From: Niveispirillum sp.
GTDB taxonomy: Bacteria > Pseudomonadota > Alphaproteobacteria > Azospirillales > Azospirillaceae
Reading direction: 5' to 3'
Assembly (NCBI RefSeq): GCF_017996735.1
Contig: NZ_JAGOGJ010000025.1
Coordinates: 1-64,000 of the forward strand
Length of the DNA stretch: 64,000 nt
Of this stretch, positions 16,444-25,505 are shown piece after piece. The stretch's first letter is position 1. Each line of letters begins with the position of its first letter. The translations under genes and the position numbers were made by a program. Below the pieces are notes generated by a model that did no database searches, was not told the DNA's origin, and saw only the letters and a program-made list of their open reading frames with translations.

Positions 16444-18882
16444 TCAGAAACGGGCGGTGACGGTGGCCAGGACGCTGCGCGGCTTGCCGTAAAGCTGCGA
16501 GCTGTAGCCGCTGGTCACGGGCAGGGCGTGGTTCTTGTAGACCTTGTCGGTCAGGTTATTGACCGACAGGTCGAAGGACAGCGTGTCCTCGTCATTGACC
16601 GACCAGCCGACATGGGCGTTGAACAGGGCGAAAGCCTTCTGGTTCAACAGCGGGTCAGGTGCCGTGATCTGCGAGGCGATGGTCGGGTAGAAGAAATAGC
16701 GCGACCGCCAATTGCCATCGACACCATATGTCAGCGCGCCGCCACCGGGCAGGCCATGGGTATAGCTGGCGATGAAGCTGGCCGTGTATTTGGAGGTGCG
16801 CGGCGTCCGCGCACCCAGGATCGTGGCCGTCTGACCGAAATCCTCGGTATATTCGCTGTCCAGGATGCCGGCGGAACCCGACAGTTGGAAGCCCGGAAAC
16901 GGCACCGAATTGAAACGCAGCTCAATCCCCTTGATCTCCGCCGCGCCGGCATTACGGAACAGAACCGTGGCATTGTTGGGCAGCGGATCGATCTGTGTCG
17001 GCACATTCACGACCAGATTCTTATAGTCGTAGTAGAAACCGGTCAGGTCAACGGACAGACGCTTGTCGAAGAAATTGCTTTTCAGACCCAGTTCATAGCT
17101 GTCGATCTTTTCCGGGTTCAGCACATAGATCTGGTTGACGCGCAGGCTGGCGGGCCGGGCGCCCGTCGCGGCCAGCGGCAGGGTCAGCGTGCCCTGGCTG
17201 GTGGCAGGGATCAGCACATTACCCGTGGTCGTGTACCCGCCCGGCAGCACGCCATGGGCGAAGCGGAAATAGGTGCGGAACTGGTCATCGAACACATATT
17301 CGGGCGTGACGTCATAGGTCCAGGAACTGGTCTTCTGCGTCGCCCGCTCCGCAAAGATCAGATCGCGGGGGAGATAGCTGGTGTAATTGACCTGCGGCAG
17401 GTTGGCGATGAAGGTCGCCTGGGTGCCCGCGATGTTGGCGGCGCTGTAGTCCCAATCGAAACTGCTGGTTTCCCGCGACCAGCGCACACCACCCGACAGC
17501 TTCAGCGCGTCCGTGAAGCTGTAACCGATATTGCCGAACCCGGCGACATTCTTGGTTTCCTGGCGATAGGTGCTGTCGGTGAATTGCGGTCCCGCCCCCC
17601 AGGCATTGCCGGTGGAGGTGGCCGATCCCGGATTGCCGCGCACGTAATAGGCCTGGACGGTCCGGTTATCCAACACGCCCTTGAAGGCATAAAGCCCGCC
17701 CAGCCAGGTCAGCGGCCCGTCATCGGTGGAGGTGACCCGCAATTCCTCGCTGATCTGCCAGCTATCATAGTCGGTATCCGCCAGGCTGAACGGAACGCCG
17801 TTATTGTAAAAGGGACTGGTGGACGGAATCGGGGCGGCACCCGTCTCCACCTTCTGCTTGTTATCTTCATAGGCGGTGATGGAGGTGATGGAGAAACCCT
17901 GGCCATCCCAGACGATCTTGGCATTCGTGCCGCGCGCCTTCAGGGTTTCCGGCGAGGTGTCGGCCCAATGCGTCTCATCCTCCTGCCCCACCACATAACC
18001 GGTGGGATAGACCGAACGCCAGGCGGGCGTGGTGGCCGTGGTGAAGGTGGACGGCGCATAACGGTAGCCCTGCTGCGTGCCGGAAAAGTCGCGGCCATGG
18101 GCATTCAGTTGGATCGACAGATCTTCCGTCGGCTTGAACAGCACTTGCACGCGGCCGGCCACATCGCGGCCGCCCGGATGGTGACCGCCGGTGAAGCTGT
18201 TCTTCTGCCAGCCATCCCAGTCATTATAATAGAAGGCGGCACGGGCCGCGACCTTGTCCCCCACCACGGGACCACCGACAGCACCTTCCAACTGCTTCTC
18301 ATTGAAGCTGCCAAGGCCCAGCTTGGCATAGCCGTCCTTGTTGAAGCCGGGCGCCTTGGAGACATAATTGACGGCGCCGGAATTGGAATTCTTGCCCCAC
18401 AGCGTGCCCTGCGGCCCGTTCAGAACCTCTACACGCTCCAGGTCGAACAGCGGATAACCCTGATTGGCAATGTCGGCGATATAGACGTCGTCGTAATAGA
18501 TGCCCAGCGGGTTGACGGTATTGTTGCCGGTATTGTTGGTGCCGATGCCGCGCACGAACCAGCGGGCGCGTGACGGCCCGTGCGGCTGAAGCGCCTGGGC
18601 GTTCGGCACAAACTGCAACACATCGTTGGTGGTCTTGATCTGTTCGGCCTTCAACAGATCGTCACCGGTCAGCACCGACAGGGCCAGGGGCACATCGGAC
18701 GCCTTTTGACCACGGCGCTGGGCATAGACGATGATGTCCTCGATGATGCCGGCTTCCGCGACTTCCGTGGCATCGGCCACCTGCTGGGCGTCGGCCCGCT
18801 GTTCCTGGGCAAAGGCAGTGGCGGGAATGGCCACCAGGGCGAGGGCGCTGACAGTGTGCAGAAGACGGCGGGAACGGGTCAT
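16444..18882 (-). CDS. TonB-dependent outer-membrane receptor 2
   Basis: Outer-membrane receptor of 812 residues: signal peptide at residues 1-26 (SRRLLHTVSALALVAIPATAFAQ), TonB-box-like IEDIIVYAQRR, a plug domain with ERVEVLNGPQGTLWGKNSNSGAVNYVSK, and a beta-barrel ending in TVTARF. The plug and barrel style is that of catabolic-substrate receptors common in sphingomonads and related bacteria rather than classical siderophore receptors. The ATG at 18882 is preceded by AAGGATGAAGAA and places the signal at the terminus. It is co-oriented with the aldolase gene 39 bp downstream. Its upstream region is shared with monooxygenase copy 4. Confidence 0.92.
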   Translation of the reverse strand: MTRSRRLLHTVSALALVAIPATAFAQEQRADAQQVADATEVAEAGIIEDIIVYAQRRGQKASDVPLALSVLTGDDLLKAEQIKTTNDVLQFVPNAQALQPHGPSRARWFVRGIGTNNTGNNTVNPLGIYYDDVYIADIANQGYPLFDLERVEVLNGPQGTLWGKNSNSGAVNYVSKAPGFNKDGYAKLGLGSFNEKQLEGAVGGPVVGDKVAARAAFYYNDWDGWQKNSFTGGHHPGGRDVAGRVQVLFKPTEDLSIQLNAHGRDFSGTQQGYRYAPSTFTTATTPAWRSVYPTGYVVGQEDETHWADTSPETLKARGTNAKIVWDGQGFSITSITAYEDNKQKVETGAAPIPSTSPFYNNGVPFSLADTDYDSWQISEELRVTSTDDGPLTWLGGLYAFKGVLDNRTVQAYYVRGNPGSATSTGNAWGAGPQFTDSTYRQETKNVAGFGNIGYSFTDALKLSGGVRWSRETSSFDWDYSAANIAGTQATFIANLPQVNYTSYLPRDLIFAERATQKTSSWTYDVTPEYVFDDQFRTYFRFAHGVLPGGYTTTGNVLIPATSQGTLTLPLAATGARPASLRVNQIYVLNPEKIDSYELGLKSNFFDKRLSVDLTGFYYDYKNLVVNVPTQIDPLPNNATVLFRNAGAAEIKGIELRFNSVPFPGFQLSGSAGILDSEYTEDFGQTATILGARTPRTSKYTASFIASYTHGLPGGGALTYGVDGNWRSRYFFYPTIASQITAPDPLLNQKAFALFNAHVGWSVNDEDTLSFDLSVNNLTDKVYKNHALPVTSGYSSQLYGKPRSVLATVTARF

Positions 18883-19128
18883 TTCTTCATCCTTGGGAAT
18901 TCGTTCGCGAAGGGCGCACCCGTCCCGGCGGCGCCACGATGGCGGCGCTCCTTTGCCCTGGCGGGTGCGGTCGATCTGGGTTTGTTTGCGGGGAACCGTG
19001 GCGGCGCGCGTGATCGGCGCCGGCAATCAACGGGTCCCTATCGACAGGTCTGCAAAGCCATTGTGGCGATGGCGTTCATCACATCCACCCTCTATCGGAA
19101 GCCACCGCCCCATTGGCGGCACCGGCTT

Positions 19129-19229
19129 ACACCAAGAGCCATGGATCATGGCTCTTGGTGTGTGCACTTGCCCTCAGCGCCGGGCGCCGCCAGTCGGCGG
19201 CCTCCAAGGGTCATGGACCATGACCCTTG
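19129..19229 (-). repeat. Palindromic intergenic repeat, copy E2, with two hairpins
   Basis: Two perfect inverted repeats flank a GC-rich core. The left one (19129-19161) has 15-bp arms around GAT; the right one (19205-19229) has 12-bp arms around a single A. Aligned over 27 positions the hairpins differ at six, and four of these are two paired substitutions (A-T to G-C and C-G to T-A) that keep the stems intact. The core at 19169-19192 (on the minus strand beginning TGGCGGCGCCCGG) matches 23 of 24 bases of the element at 7763-7786, and the adjacent TGGAGGCCGCCGAC matches 13 of 14. Confidence 0.75.
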
Positions 19230-19266
19230 TTACACTATCCCGTCACCTCAGGATGACAGATGCATG

Positions 19267-19280
19267 TCTAATATATTAGA
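19267..19280. promoter_or_regulatory. AT-rich perfect palindrome TCTAATATATTAGA (candidate operator)
   Basis: A 14-bp perfect palindrome in the divergent region, 300 bp before monooxygenase copy 4. Its core AATATATT recurs at 25376-25391 before the DszB-like gene and at 28108-28115 before monooxygenase copy 5, with a related AAAATATA upstream of the XRE regulator. I propose a common regulator, possibly the XRE-cupin protein encoded at 27451. AT-rich palindromes also arise by chance in AT-rich intergenic DNA. Confidence 0.5.
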
Positions 19281-19425
19281 TAACGCGCCGCAATAGCATC
19301 TTCGTGGAAATCTTGAAAAATTTTACAGAAACAACATTTTTTATGTGTTGATATTGCCGACAACATATTGTCACCCGGCCGGACGCCACGTGGCAGACAG
19401 GCATGGAACGCCATAGGGGTAACAC

Positions 19426-19454
19426 TTGGTAACGGCCCTGTCGTCTGTTATAAT
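19426..19454 (+). promoter_or_regulatory. Sigma-70-type promoter for monooxygenase copy 4
   Basis: TTGGTA (-35, 19426-19431), a 17-bp spacer, and TATAAT (-10, 19449-19454) preceded by TG as an extended -10. Transcription would begin near 19461, giving a leader of about 105 bases before the ATG at 19567. It is the best sigma-70 promoter match I found in the window. Confidence 0.65.
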
Positions 19455-19566
19455 GGACATCATTCGTACATTATATTTGCAATGTGTCTGTTATCTTGTC
19501 ATTCTCTCCATCGACACCGCCAAGGCCGAATTGGTGAGCTGCGGCGGTATCCGATGGAGATGGATG

Positions 19567-20724
19567 ATGGTTGAGTTTCACTGGCGCCTGCCCACGCATG
19601 GCGACCGCGCCGATGTTTCCTTGGCCCATGACACGCGTGGCGACTGGGGTCCGCTGAAGGCGGGCAATCAGGCGCCCGGTCTGGCGCAGGGTGAACCGGA
19701 CGGCATCCCCTATCACGATCATCTGCTGGAAATTGCCCGCGCCGCCGAACTGGCTGGCTTCGATGGCGGGCTGGTCCCGTCCTTTCCCAACACCGACGAT
19801 CCCTGGGTGATCAGCGCGGCCATCGCGCGGCGGACCAGGGCATTCAAATTCATGATCGCGTTCCAGCCGGCCTGGATCGACCCGGCCTATGCGGCCAAGG
19901 CAGCGGCCAGCCTGCAGCGCCTGTCGGGCGGGCGGCTGAATTTCAACATCATCACCGGCGGCGGCGGCCCTGCCCAGCTCTGGTGGGGTGACCGCATCGC
20001 CCATGATGACCGCTACGCCCGCACCACCGAATTCCTGGACGTGTTCAAGGGCCTGTGGGACGGTAAGCCCTTCAGCTACCAGGGCAAGTTCTTCCAGCTC
20101 GACAATGCGCAACTGCCGGCCCCGCTGGCGGGTCAGGCCTTCCCCAGCCTCTATTTCGCCGGGTCGTCCAACGCGGCGCTGGAGGCACAGGGCAAGCATG
20201 CCGATTTTAACCTGACCCATATGGAGCCGCTGGAAAGCCTGCGCATCAAGTTCGACCGGGTGCGCGAACTGGCCTCCAAGGAAGGACGCAAGGTAAAACC
20301 CGCCGTGCGCTTCAACATCCTGGCGCGCGAGACGGAAGAGGAGGCCTGGGACGAGGTGCGCCGCGCCTGGGCCAACGTTGATTGGGACGAGCGCGACCGG
20401 CAATTGAAGGCGCGCGGCCGGGGCGATGGCATCGGTTCCCCGCTGCCGCCGCACCTGATCCCCTCGCGCGACAAGGACCCCAGGGATTTGCAGATCGACG
20501 GCTTCTTCTCCGGCCTGGGTGTGCTGGGCGGCCAGGGCACGCCGCTGGGCGTGGTTGGTTCCTACGAAACGGCGGCCGAACGCATCGACACGCTGATCAA
20601 TCTGGGGGTCGAAGGTTTCATCCTGGCCGGCAGCCCGCATCTGGAGGAAGCCTACCGCATCGGCGAGGAAGTGATCCCCTTGGTCCGTGGCCGCAAGGCA
20701 CAGTACGCCGCGGCAGCGGAATAA
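19567..20724 (+). CDS. SsuD-type flavin-dependent monooxygenase (LLM class), copy 4
   Basis: A 385-residue LLM-class monooxygenase. Start motif VEFHWRLPTHGDR; then RGDW, RLSGGRLNFNIITGGGGPAQ, SLYFAGSSNAALEAQGKHADFNL and SPHLEEAYRIGEEVIPL. It groups with copies 3 and 5. The SsuD RLHVIVRET segment reads RFNILARETEEEAW, so the active-site His is replaced. I chose the ATG at 19567 because GGAGA lies 6 bp upstream; an adjacent ATG at 19564 would have only 3 bp spacing. It lies 68 bp before an ABC exporter pair and may be co-transcribed with it. Reduced flavin must come from elsewhere; no obvious SsuE/MsuE-type reductase is adjacent. Confidence 0.88.
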   Translation: MVEFHWRLPTHGDRADVSLAHDTRGDWGPLKAGNQAPGLAQGEPDGIPYHDHLLEIARAAELAGFDGGLVPSFPNTDDPWVISAAIARRTRAFKFMIAFQPAWIDPAYAAKAAASLQRLSGGRLNFNIITGGGGPAQLWWGDRIAHDDRYARTTEFLDVFKGLWDGKPFSYQGKFFQLDNAQLPAPLAGQAFPSLYFAGSSNAALEAQGKHADFNLTHMEPLESLRIKFDRVRELASKEGRKVKPAVRFNILARETEEEAWDEVRRAWANVDWDERDRQLKARGRGDGIGSPLPPHLIPSRDKDPRDLQIDGFFSGLGVLGGQGTPLGVVGSYETAAERIDTLINLGVEGFILAGSPHLEEAYRIGEEVIPLVRGRKAQYAAAAE

Positions 20725-20792
20725 CAACCGCCTTGGTGGCGCGGATCAGCGCAAGCGTGATCCGCGCTACGTCTTCAAGACATGGACATATT

Positions 20793-22580
20793 ATGGCGAC
20801 CACCAAATCCTTCCTGGCCGCCTCGCCCCTGCTGCGCCTGCTCGCCATTTACCGCGAGATGCCGTTCCGCTTCACCGCCACCGCCGTCCTTTACGCCATC
20901 GTCAACGGCTCCCTGGCCTGGCAGCAATGGCTGATTGGCCATGCCGTGGATGAGGTGCGCAATGGACAGGTGGTGGTGCGTGCGGCGGATGGCGGCCTGG
21001 ATGCCGACCGCGCCTGGTTCTGGCTGGCGGCCCTGATCGGCCTAGCCGGCGCGCGTGCCATTGTGCAGTACGGGGCGGGCGTGTTGGCCCTGATCATCGG
21101 CCAGGAACTGCTGACCATCATCCGTGAACGCATCCTGGCACAGGTGCAGCGGCTGGATCTGACCTACCACTGGCGCCACGGCATCGGCGAACTGATCACC
21201 CGCACCACGCGCGACAGCGACAAGGTGCGTGACGCGCTTGTCGGCTTCTGGCGGCAGGTGGTGGAGATGGGCATGGTCGTGGTGGCCTCCATCGCCATCC
21301 TGTTCTGGTACGCGCCCAGCCTGGGCATCGTGCCGCTGCTGGCCATGCTGACCGGCCTGACCGTGTTGATGCGACAGACCGACCGGCTGGTGACACTGGA
21401 TCGCGCCGTGGGCGAAGCCTATGACGCGGTGAACCAGGACCTGTCAGAAGGCATCAATGGCGTGCGCGTGGTCAAGGCCTTCGGGCTGGAGGCTGTGCGC
21501 ATCGACCGGTTTCAGCATCAGGTGACCCGTTTCACCGATGCCGCCCGCGATGCGCTGGCCTATGCCACCCGCAACATCCCCGTGCCACAGACCATCGTCG
21601 CCCTCTCCCATGTCTGGGTGCTCGGGTATGGTGCGCTGCTGGTAGGGGCGGACCAGTTGACGGTGGGCGGTCTGGTGGCGGCCCTGCTGGCGGCCAACAC
21701 CCTGGTGCTGCGGGTGGAAAGCATCGGTACCATCATCCAGACCTTTGCCGATGCCCGCGCATCGGCCGCCCGCATCTGGGACCTGCTGGATGAGGAGCCG
21801 GCAATCCGGTCCGGCGACCGGCTGTTGGCCCCCGGCCCGCTGGGTCTGCGCGCAGAGCGGGTCCGGCTGGCGGCCCCCGGCGGCGGCCGCGACATCCTGC
21901 ACGACCTGTCCTTTCAGGCCGCACCGGGGGAGATCGTGGCCATTGTCGGCAATACCGGATCGGGCAAAAGCGCACTTCTGTCCCTGCTGCCGCGTCTGGC
22001 CGATATTGATGGCGGGTCGATCCTGGTCGGCACCGACACACGCGGCTGGACCGATATCCGCGCCCTGGATACCGGCTCGCTGCGCCGTCAGGTGCATGTC
22101 GTGCCGCAGGAAAGTTTCCTGTTCTCCGACACGCTGGCCGCCAACCTGCGCTTTGCCCGGCCCAAGGCAACCGAGGATGAGTTGCGCCATGCGCTGGCGC
22201 TGGCGGCCGGTGACGAGATCCTTGACCATCTTCCCGACGGGTTCGACACGAAACTGGGCGACCGGGGCGCGACCCTGTCGGGCGGACAGCGGCAACGGCT
22301 ATGCCTGGCCCGCGCCCTGCTGTCGGGTGCCGCCATCCTGGCCCTGGATGACGCCACCAGCGCGCTGGACGCCGCCACAGAACGCCGGGTGCTGGAGAAT
22401 ATCAGGGGCCTGCGGGACCGGGGTTCACCCGTCACGCTGCTGATCGTGTCCTCCAAACTGTCGACCATCCTGATGGCAGACCGTGTGCTGCTGCTGTCCG
22501 GCGGGCGCATCGCGGCCAGCGGCACCCATGCCGTTCTGGCGCAATCCAGTGAAGCCTACCGTGACCTGATGGGGATCTGA
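20793..22580 (+). CDS. Heterodimeric ABC exporter, subunit with degenerate Walker B
   Basis: Type IV ABC exporter half-transporter of 595 residues: six membrane helices in about residues 1-320, then one ATPase domain with Walker A GNTGSGKSA and a canonical LSGGQRQRL signature. The Walker B end is LALDDATSALD, with Asp in place of the catalytic Glu, and the H-loop His is Ser (LLIVSSKLSTI). Both changes fall in the ATP site completed by the partner's altered signature, so one of the two sites is expected to be hydrolytically weak, as in TM287/288-type exporters. The ATG at 20793 is preceded by GGAC with 6-bp spacing. The partner starts 2 bp after the stop. Substrate unknown; placement after a monooxygenase suggests export of a product or toxic intermediate. 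Confidence 0.9.
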   Translation: MATTKSFLAASPLLRLLAIYREMPFRFTATAVLYAIVNGSLAWQQWLIGHAVDEVRNGQVVVRAADGGLDADRAWFWLAALIGLAGARAIVQYGAGVLALIIGQELLTIIRERILAQVQRLDLTYHWRHGIGELITRTTRDSDKVRDALVGFWRQVVEMGMVVVASIAILFWYAPSLGIVPLLAMLTGLTVLMRQTDRLVTLDRAVGEAYDAVNQDLSEGINGVRVVKAFGLEAVRIDRFQHQVTRFTDAARDALAYATRNIPVPQTIVALSHVWVLGYGALLVGADQLTVGGLVAALLAANTLVLRVESIGTIIQTFADARASAARIWDLLDEEPAIRSGDRLLAPGPLGLRAERVRLAAPGGGRDILHDLSFQAAPGEIVAIVGNTGSGKSALLSLLPRLADIDGGSILVGTDTRGWTDIRALDTGSLRRQVHVVPQESFLFSDTLAANLRFARPKATEDELRHALALAAGDEILDHLPDGFDTKLGDRGATLSGGQRQRLCLARALLSGAAILALDDATSALDAATERRVLENIRGLRDRGSPVTLLIVSSKLSTILMADRVLLLSGGRIAASGTHAVLAQSSEAYRDLMGI

Positions 22581-22582
22581 CG

Positions 22583-24439
22583 ATGCCACCCAACCGCAGC
22601 CTGAAGGCCCTGTCCGATATCGAGATTGAGGAACATCTGGCCAAGCAGGCGCTGAACCGGTCCATGGCCAAACGCCTGCTGCCCCTGCTGGCCCCCGTCC
22701 GCCACCGCGTCGCCGCGGTGATCGGGATCGAGGCGTTGCTGGCCATCGCCGTATTCCTGCGCCCCTTCTTCATCGGCTATGTCATCGACCATGGCTTCAT
22801 CAAGGTCGGCAGCCATTGGCAAGCGGAAACCCAGGTGGTGCTGTGGGCCAGCCTGGGCCTGTTCGCCACATGGACGGTACGTTTCGCGCTAGGCGGCCTC
22901 TCGCGCTATCTGGCCAGCACCGCGGCGCTGCGCGTGCTGAACAGCCTGCGTATCCAGGTCTTCGCCCATGTGCAGGGGTTAAGCGTCGGCTATTTCGACC
23001 GGACCAAGGCCGGTCGCATCATTTCCCGCGTCGATCGCGATGTCGACACTCTGGAACCGCTCCTGATCCAGGGGCCGCCGGAATTGCTGTCGGCCCTGCT
23101 GCGCTGTGGTCTGGCGGGCCAGCTGCTCTGGTCGATCAGCCATGACCTGTTCCTGTCTTTGGCCGCCATCGTGCCGGTGCTGGTCGGCGCCACCTGGCTG
23201 TTCAAGCATATCTCGCAAAGCCGCTGGGCACGGGTGGCCGAAGCCCGTAGCCGCTTCACGGCCCATCTGGTCGAAAGCGTTTCCGGCGTGCGGCTGATCC
23301 AGCAGATGGTGCGGGAAAAGCAGAACGGGGACCGCTATTCCTGGCTGGTGCGGGATTTCTCCTGGGCGCTGGTCAGCGGCAATATCAAGACAGGCTGGTT
23401 CGCCCCCTTCACGGCCCTGCTGACCACAACGGGCATGGCGATCATGCTGGTGGTCGGCGCGCGCGGCATGGCGCTGGGCGAAATCACGGCGGGGCAACTG
23501 GCACAAAGCCTGTTCTTCGTGTTTCAGTTCTTAGGGCCACTGCAGGAACTGAACGACCTGTTCGAACGCTATGCCAATGGCTCCGCCTGCGCCCAGCGCA
23601 TCTTCCTGACGCTCGACACCAAGCCGGATATTGTGGACGCGGAAGACGCTGTCGATCTGCCGGCGGTGCGTGGCGATGTCGGTTTCCACAATGTCCGGTT
23701 TGCCTATGATCCGCGCCGTCCCGAACCGGTGATCCGGGAACTGGACCTGCATATCCAGGCCGGCGAAGTGCTGGCCATTGTCGGCCCTACCGGTCACGGC
23801 AAAAGCACGCTGGTGCAGTTGCTGACCCGTTTTTACGACGCCAATGGCGGGGCGGTCACCATCGACGGCCATGATGTCCGCCACCTGTCACAGCGCAGCC
23901 TGCGCCGGCATGTCGGCGTGGTGTTGCAGGACAATGTCCTGTTCGGCGGCACCATCCTGGACAATCTGCGCCTGGCCCGGCCCGACGCGACCGACGCCGA
24001 CCTGATCGAAGCCGCCCGTGACCTGGGCGCCGATGAGGTGCTGGAAGCCCTGCCGCTGGCCTACCACACGCCCGTCGGCCCCATGGGCAGCCATCTCAGC
24101 CTGGGTCAGCGTCAGTTGGTCTGTCTGGTGCGTGCCTATATCGCCGACCCGGCCGTGCTGGTGCTGGATGAGGCGACGTCGGCCGTGGATGTCCATACCG
24201 AACGCCGCATTCAGCGGGCGCTGCGCCGCCTGTGCGAGGGCCGCACCTCCATCATCATCGCCCACCGTCTGGCCACCATCCGCGATGCCGACCGCATCGC
24301 GGTCATCCGCCAGGGCCGCGTGGTGGAAATCGGCAGCCATCAGGCCCTGATCGGTGCCGGTGGGGCCTATGCCGGGCTGTACCGGGCGTATGAGGCCAAC
24401 GCGCTGGGCCTCACGTCTGGACCGTTGCCAGCGGCGTGA
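22583..24439 (+). CDS. Heterodimeric ABC exporter, catalytically competent subunit
   Basis: Second half-transporter, 618 residues: six membrane helices, then an ATPase domain with Walker A GPTGHGKST near residue 402, Walker B VLVLDEATSAVD with catalytic Glu, and H-loop IIIAHRLATI. Its signature motif is LSLGQRQLV rather than LSGGQ, which is the degenerate feature complementary to that of the upstream subunit. The consensus site therefore combines this protein's Walker A/B with the partner's LSGGQ, and the other site is degenerate. Only two bases separate it from the preceding stop. The last residues after the ATPase domain (ALGLTSGPLPAA) are not conserved in type. Confidence 0.92.
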   Translation: MPPNRSLKALSDIEIEEHLAKQALNRSMAKRLLPLLAPVRHRVAAVIGIEALLAIAVFLRPFFIGYVIDHGFIKVGSHWQAETQVVLWASLGLFATWTVRFALGGLSRYLASTAALRVLNSLRIQVFAHVQGLSVGYFDRTKAGRIISRVDRDVDTLEPLLIQGPPELLSALLRCGLAGQLLWSISHDLFLSLAAIVPVLVGATWLFKHISQSRWARVAEARSRFTAHLVESVSGVRLIQQMVREKQNGDRYSWLVRDFSWALVSGNIKTGWFAPFTALLTTTGMAIMLVVGARGMALGEITAGQLAQSLFFVFQFLGPLQELNDLFERYANGSACAQRIFLTLDTKPDIVDAEDAVDLPAVRGDVGFHNVRFAYDPRRPEPVIRELDLHIQAGEVLAIVGPTGHGKSTLVQLLTRFYDANGGAVTIDGHDVRHLSQRSLRRHVGVVLQDNVLFGGTILDNLRLARPDATDADLIEAARDLGADEVLEALPLAYHTPVGPMGSHLSLGQRQLVCLVRAYIADPAVLVLDEATSAVDVHTERRIQRALRRLCEGRTSIIIAHRLATIRDADRIAVIRQGRVVEIGSHQALIGAGGAYAGLYRAYEANALGLTSGPLPAA

Positions 24440-24524
24440 CGTCGCCAGAACGCATTTTCCTAGAGCTGGTGCGGCACCCCGGCTATAATGAAATGGTAAC
24501 GATTATCTCTCAACAGGATTGAGA

Positions 24525-25337
24525 ATGAAGACGATCCGGACAGCCATGGTCGACAAACATGAACTACGGATCGTCTTGAAGAATGATATCCATGTCGGAC
24601 TGATCTTCGGTCCTGATAAGACCCGGCTTGCGATGATCGAGGGCCTCTCGGCCGATGAGGTCTGGCAAATTCTTCTGAACAAGCTGGCACAATCCAGTCC
24701 GCGATATTTCGGTTTCGATGGGGCCATCACCCATTTCCAGAAATTCTTTCCAAACGGTTTTAAGGATGCTGCCTTCCTAGACAAGGAGCGCAACTACAAG
24801 GAGGGGGCGCTCAAGCTGCTGGGCGACGCGCTGCCGCTCGCGCAGGCACTGGAGAGCCAGGACATGGGTGAGAAGGTGCTGCGCGTGTTCCAGCGCACCA
24901 ACCTTCTGTCCCCGTTCGAGAAGACGCGGCTACAAGAACTCTTGCGCGGGAAGTCCGCCGATGCGTTCATCCGCGCCGCCGCCGGGTTTGCCCAAGGTGA
25001 CCGGTCGATGCTCGGTGTCCTGGAGCGCATCCTGAAGCCGCATGATTGCGCCAAATGGACCATTGTTACCTATCTTCCCTTCCTCTGGTGCCCCAAGGCA
25101 CACATGTTCCTAAAACCGGAAGTCACCAAGGACTTCGCGGAACGGGTCGGGCATCGTTTCGCCCATGATTACAGTCCACGCCTGGAAACCGGCGTCTATG
25201 ACAGCCTGCTCGACCTGGCCCGGCAGACCGACGCCGCGCTGGCGCCGTTGGCCCCACAGGACTGGATCGATATCCAGAGTTTCATCTGGGTGGTGGGCGA
25301 TTATCAGGCCCCTGCCGACTTGCCCAGGCCGGTATGA
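24525..25337 (+). CDS. Conserved-looking protein of unknown function
   Basis: I do not recognise a characterised family in these 270 residues. The protein has no signal peptide or membrane helix and appears alpha-rich. The most distinctive part is the C-terminal half (KWTIVTYLPFLWCPKAHMFLKPEVTKDFAERVG, then DWIDIQSFIWVVGDY), which I associate with unannotated proteobacterial proteins. The ATG at 24525 has AGGA with 6-bp spacing; a TTG two codons earlier is possible. A TATAAT at 24484-24489 could be its -10 box, although a matching -35 is weak. The 5' end is less GC-rich than neighbouring genes. It is not obviously linked to the exporter upstream or the desulfinase-like gene downstream. Confidence 0.7.
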   Translation: MKTIRTAMVDKHELRIVLKNDIHVGLIFGPDKTRLAMIEGLSADEVWQILLNKLAQSSPRYFGFDGAITHFQKFFPNGFKDAAFLDKERNYKEGALKLLGDALPLAQALESQDMGEKVLRVFQRTNLLSPFEKTRLQELLRGKSADAFIRAAAGFAQGDRSMLGVLERILKPHDCAKWTIVTYLPFLWCPKAHMFLKPEVTKDFAERVGHRFAHDYSPRLETGVYDSLLDLARQTDAALAPLAPQDWIDIQSFIWVVGDYQAPADLPRPV

Positions 25338-25375
25338 GGAACAGGGCGGTCGCGTCTTTTCCCTTGCCCTGATAA

Positions 25376-25391
25376 TTCCAATATATTAGAA
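25376..25391. promoter_or_regulatory. Near-palindrome with AATATATT core upstream of the DszB-like gene
   Basis: TTCCAATATATTAGAA, 14 of 16 positions in perfect dyad symmetry, lies 115 bp before the ATG at 25506. It shares AATATATTAGA with the palindrome at 19267-19280. It stands out in an AT-rich island within otherwise GC-rich DNA. A clear -35/-10 pair is not visible here. Confidence 0.5.
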
Positions 25392-25505
25392 ATTTGTTCG
25401 TTAAGTTATCCGATCCTCCGCACAGCCTTGCCCGCCCCTTCGTCCGCGATGCCGCCGACGTTGCCGGTCCCCCTGTGCCCGCCTTGCAGCCATAAGGAAA
25501 CGACC

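Larger units (their letters stand above)
18883..19566. other. 684-bp divergent intergenic region without a supportable gene
   Basis: Separates TonB receptor 2 (leftward) from monooxygenase copy 4 (rightward). It contains the double-hairpin repeat at 19129-19229, the AT-rich palindrome at 19267-19280, an AT-rich stretch (about 19300-19370), and a good sigma-70 promoter at 19426-19454. Base composition falls sharply to the right of 19260, as expected of regulatory DNA. No open frame here has coding character. Confidence 0.8.

Noticed and set aside
16528..18573. A 681-codon open frame on the plus strand opposite TonB receptor 2, and similar long frames at 156-1700, 7884-9185 and 55377-57005
   Set aside because: They lie antisense to genes with clear family motifs, contain low-complexity Arg/Gly/Gln-rich sequence, and arise from the high third-position GC of the real genes.
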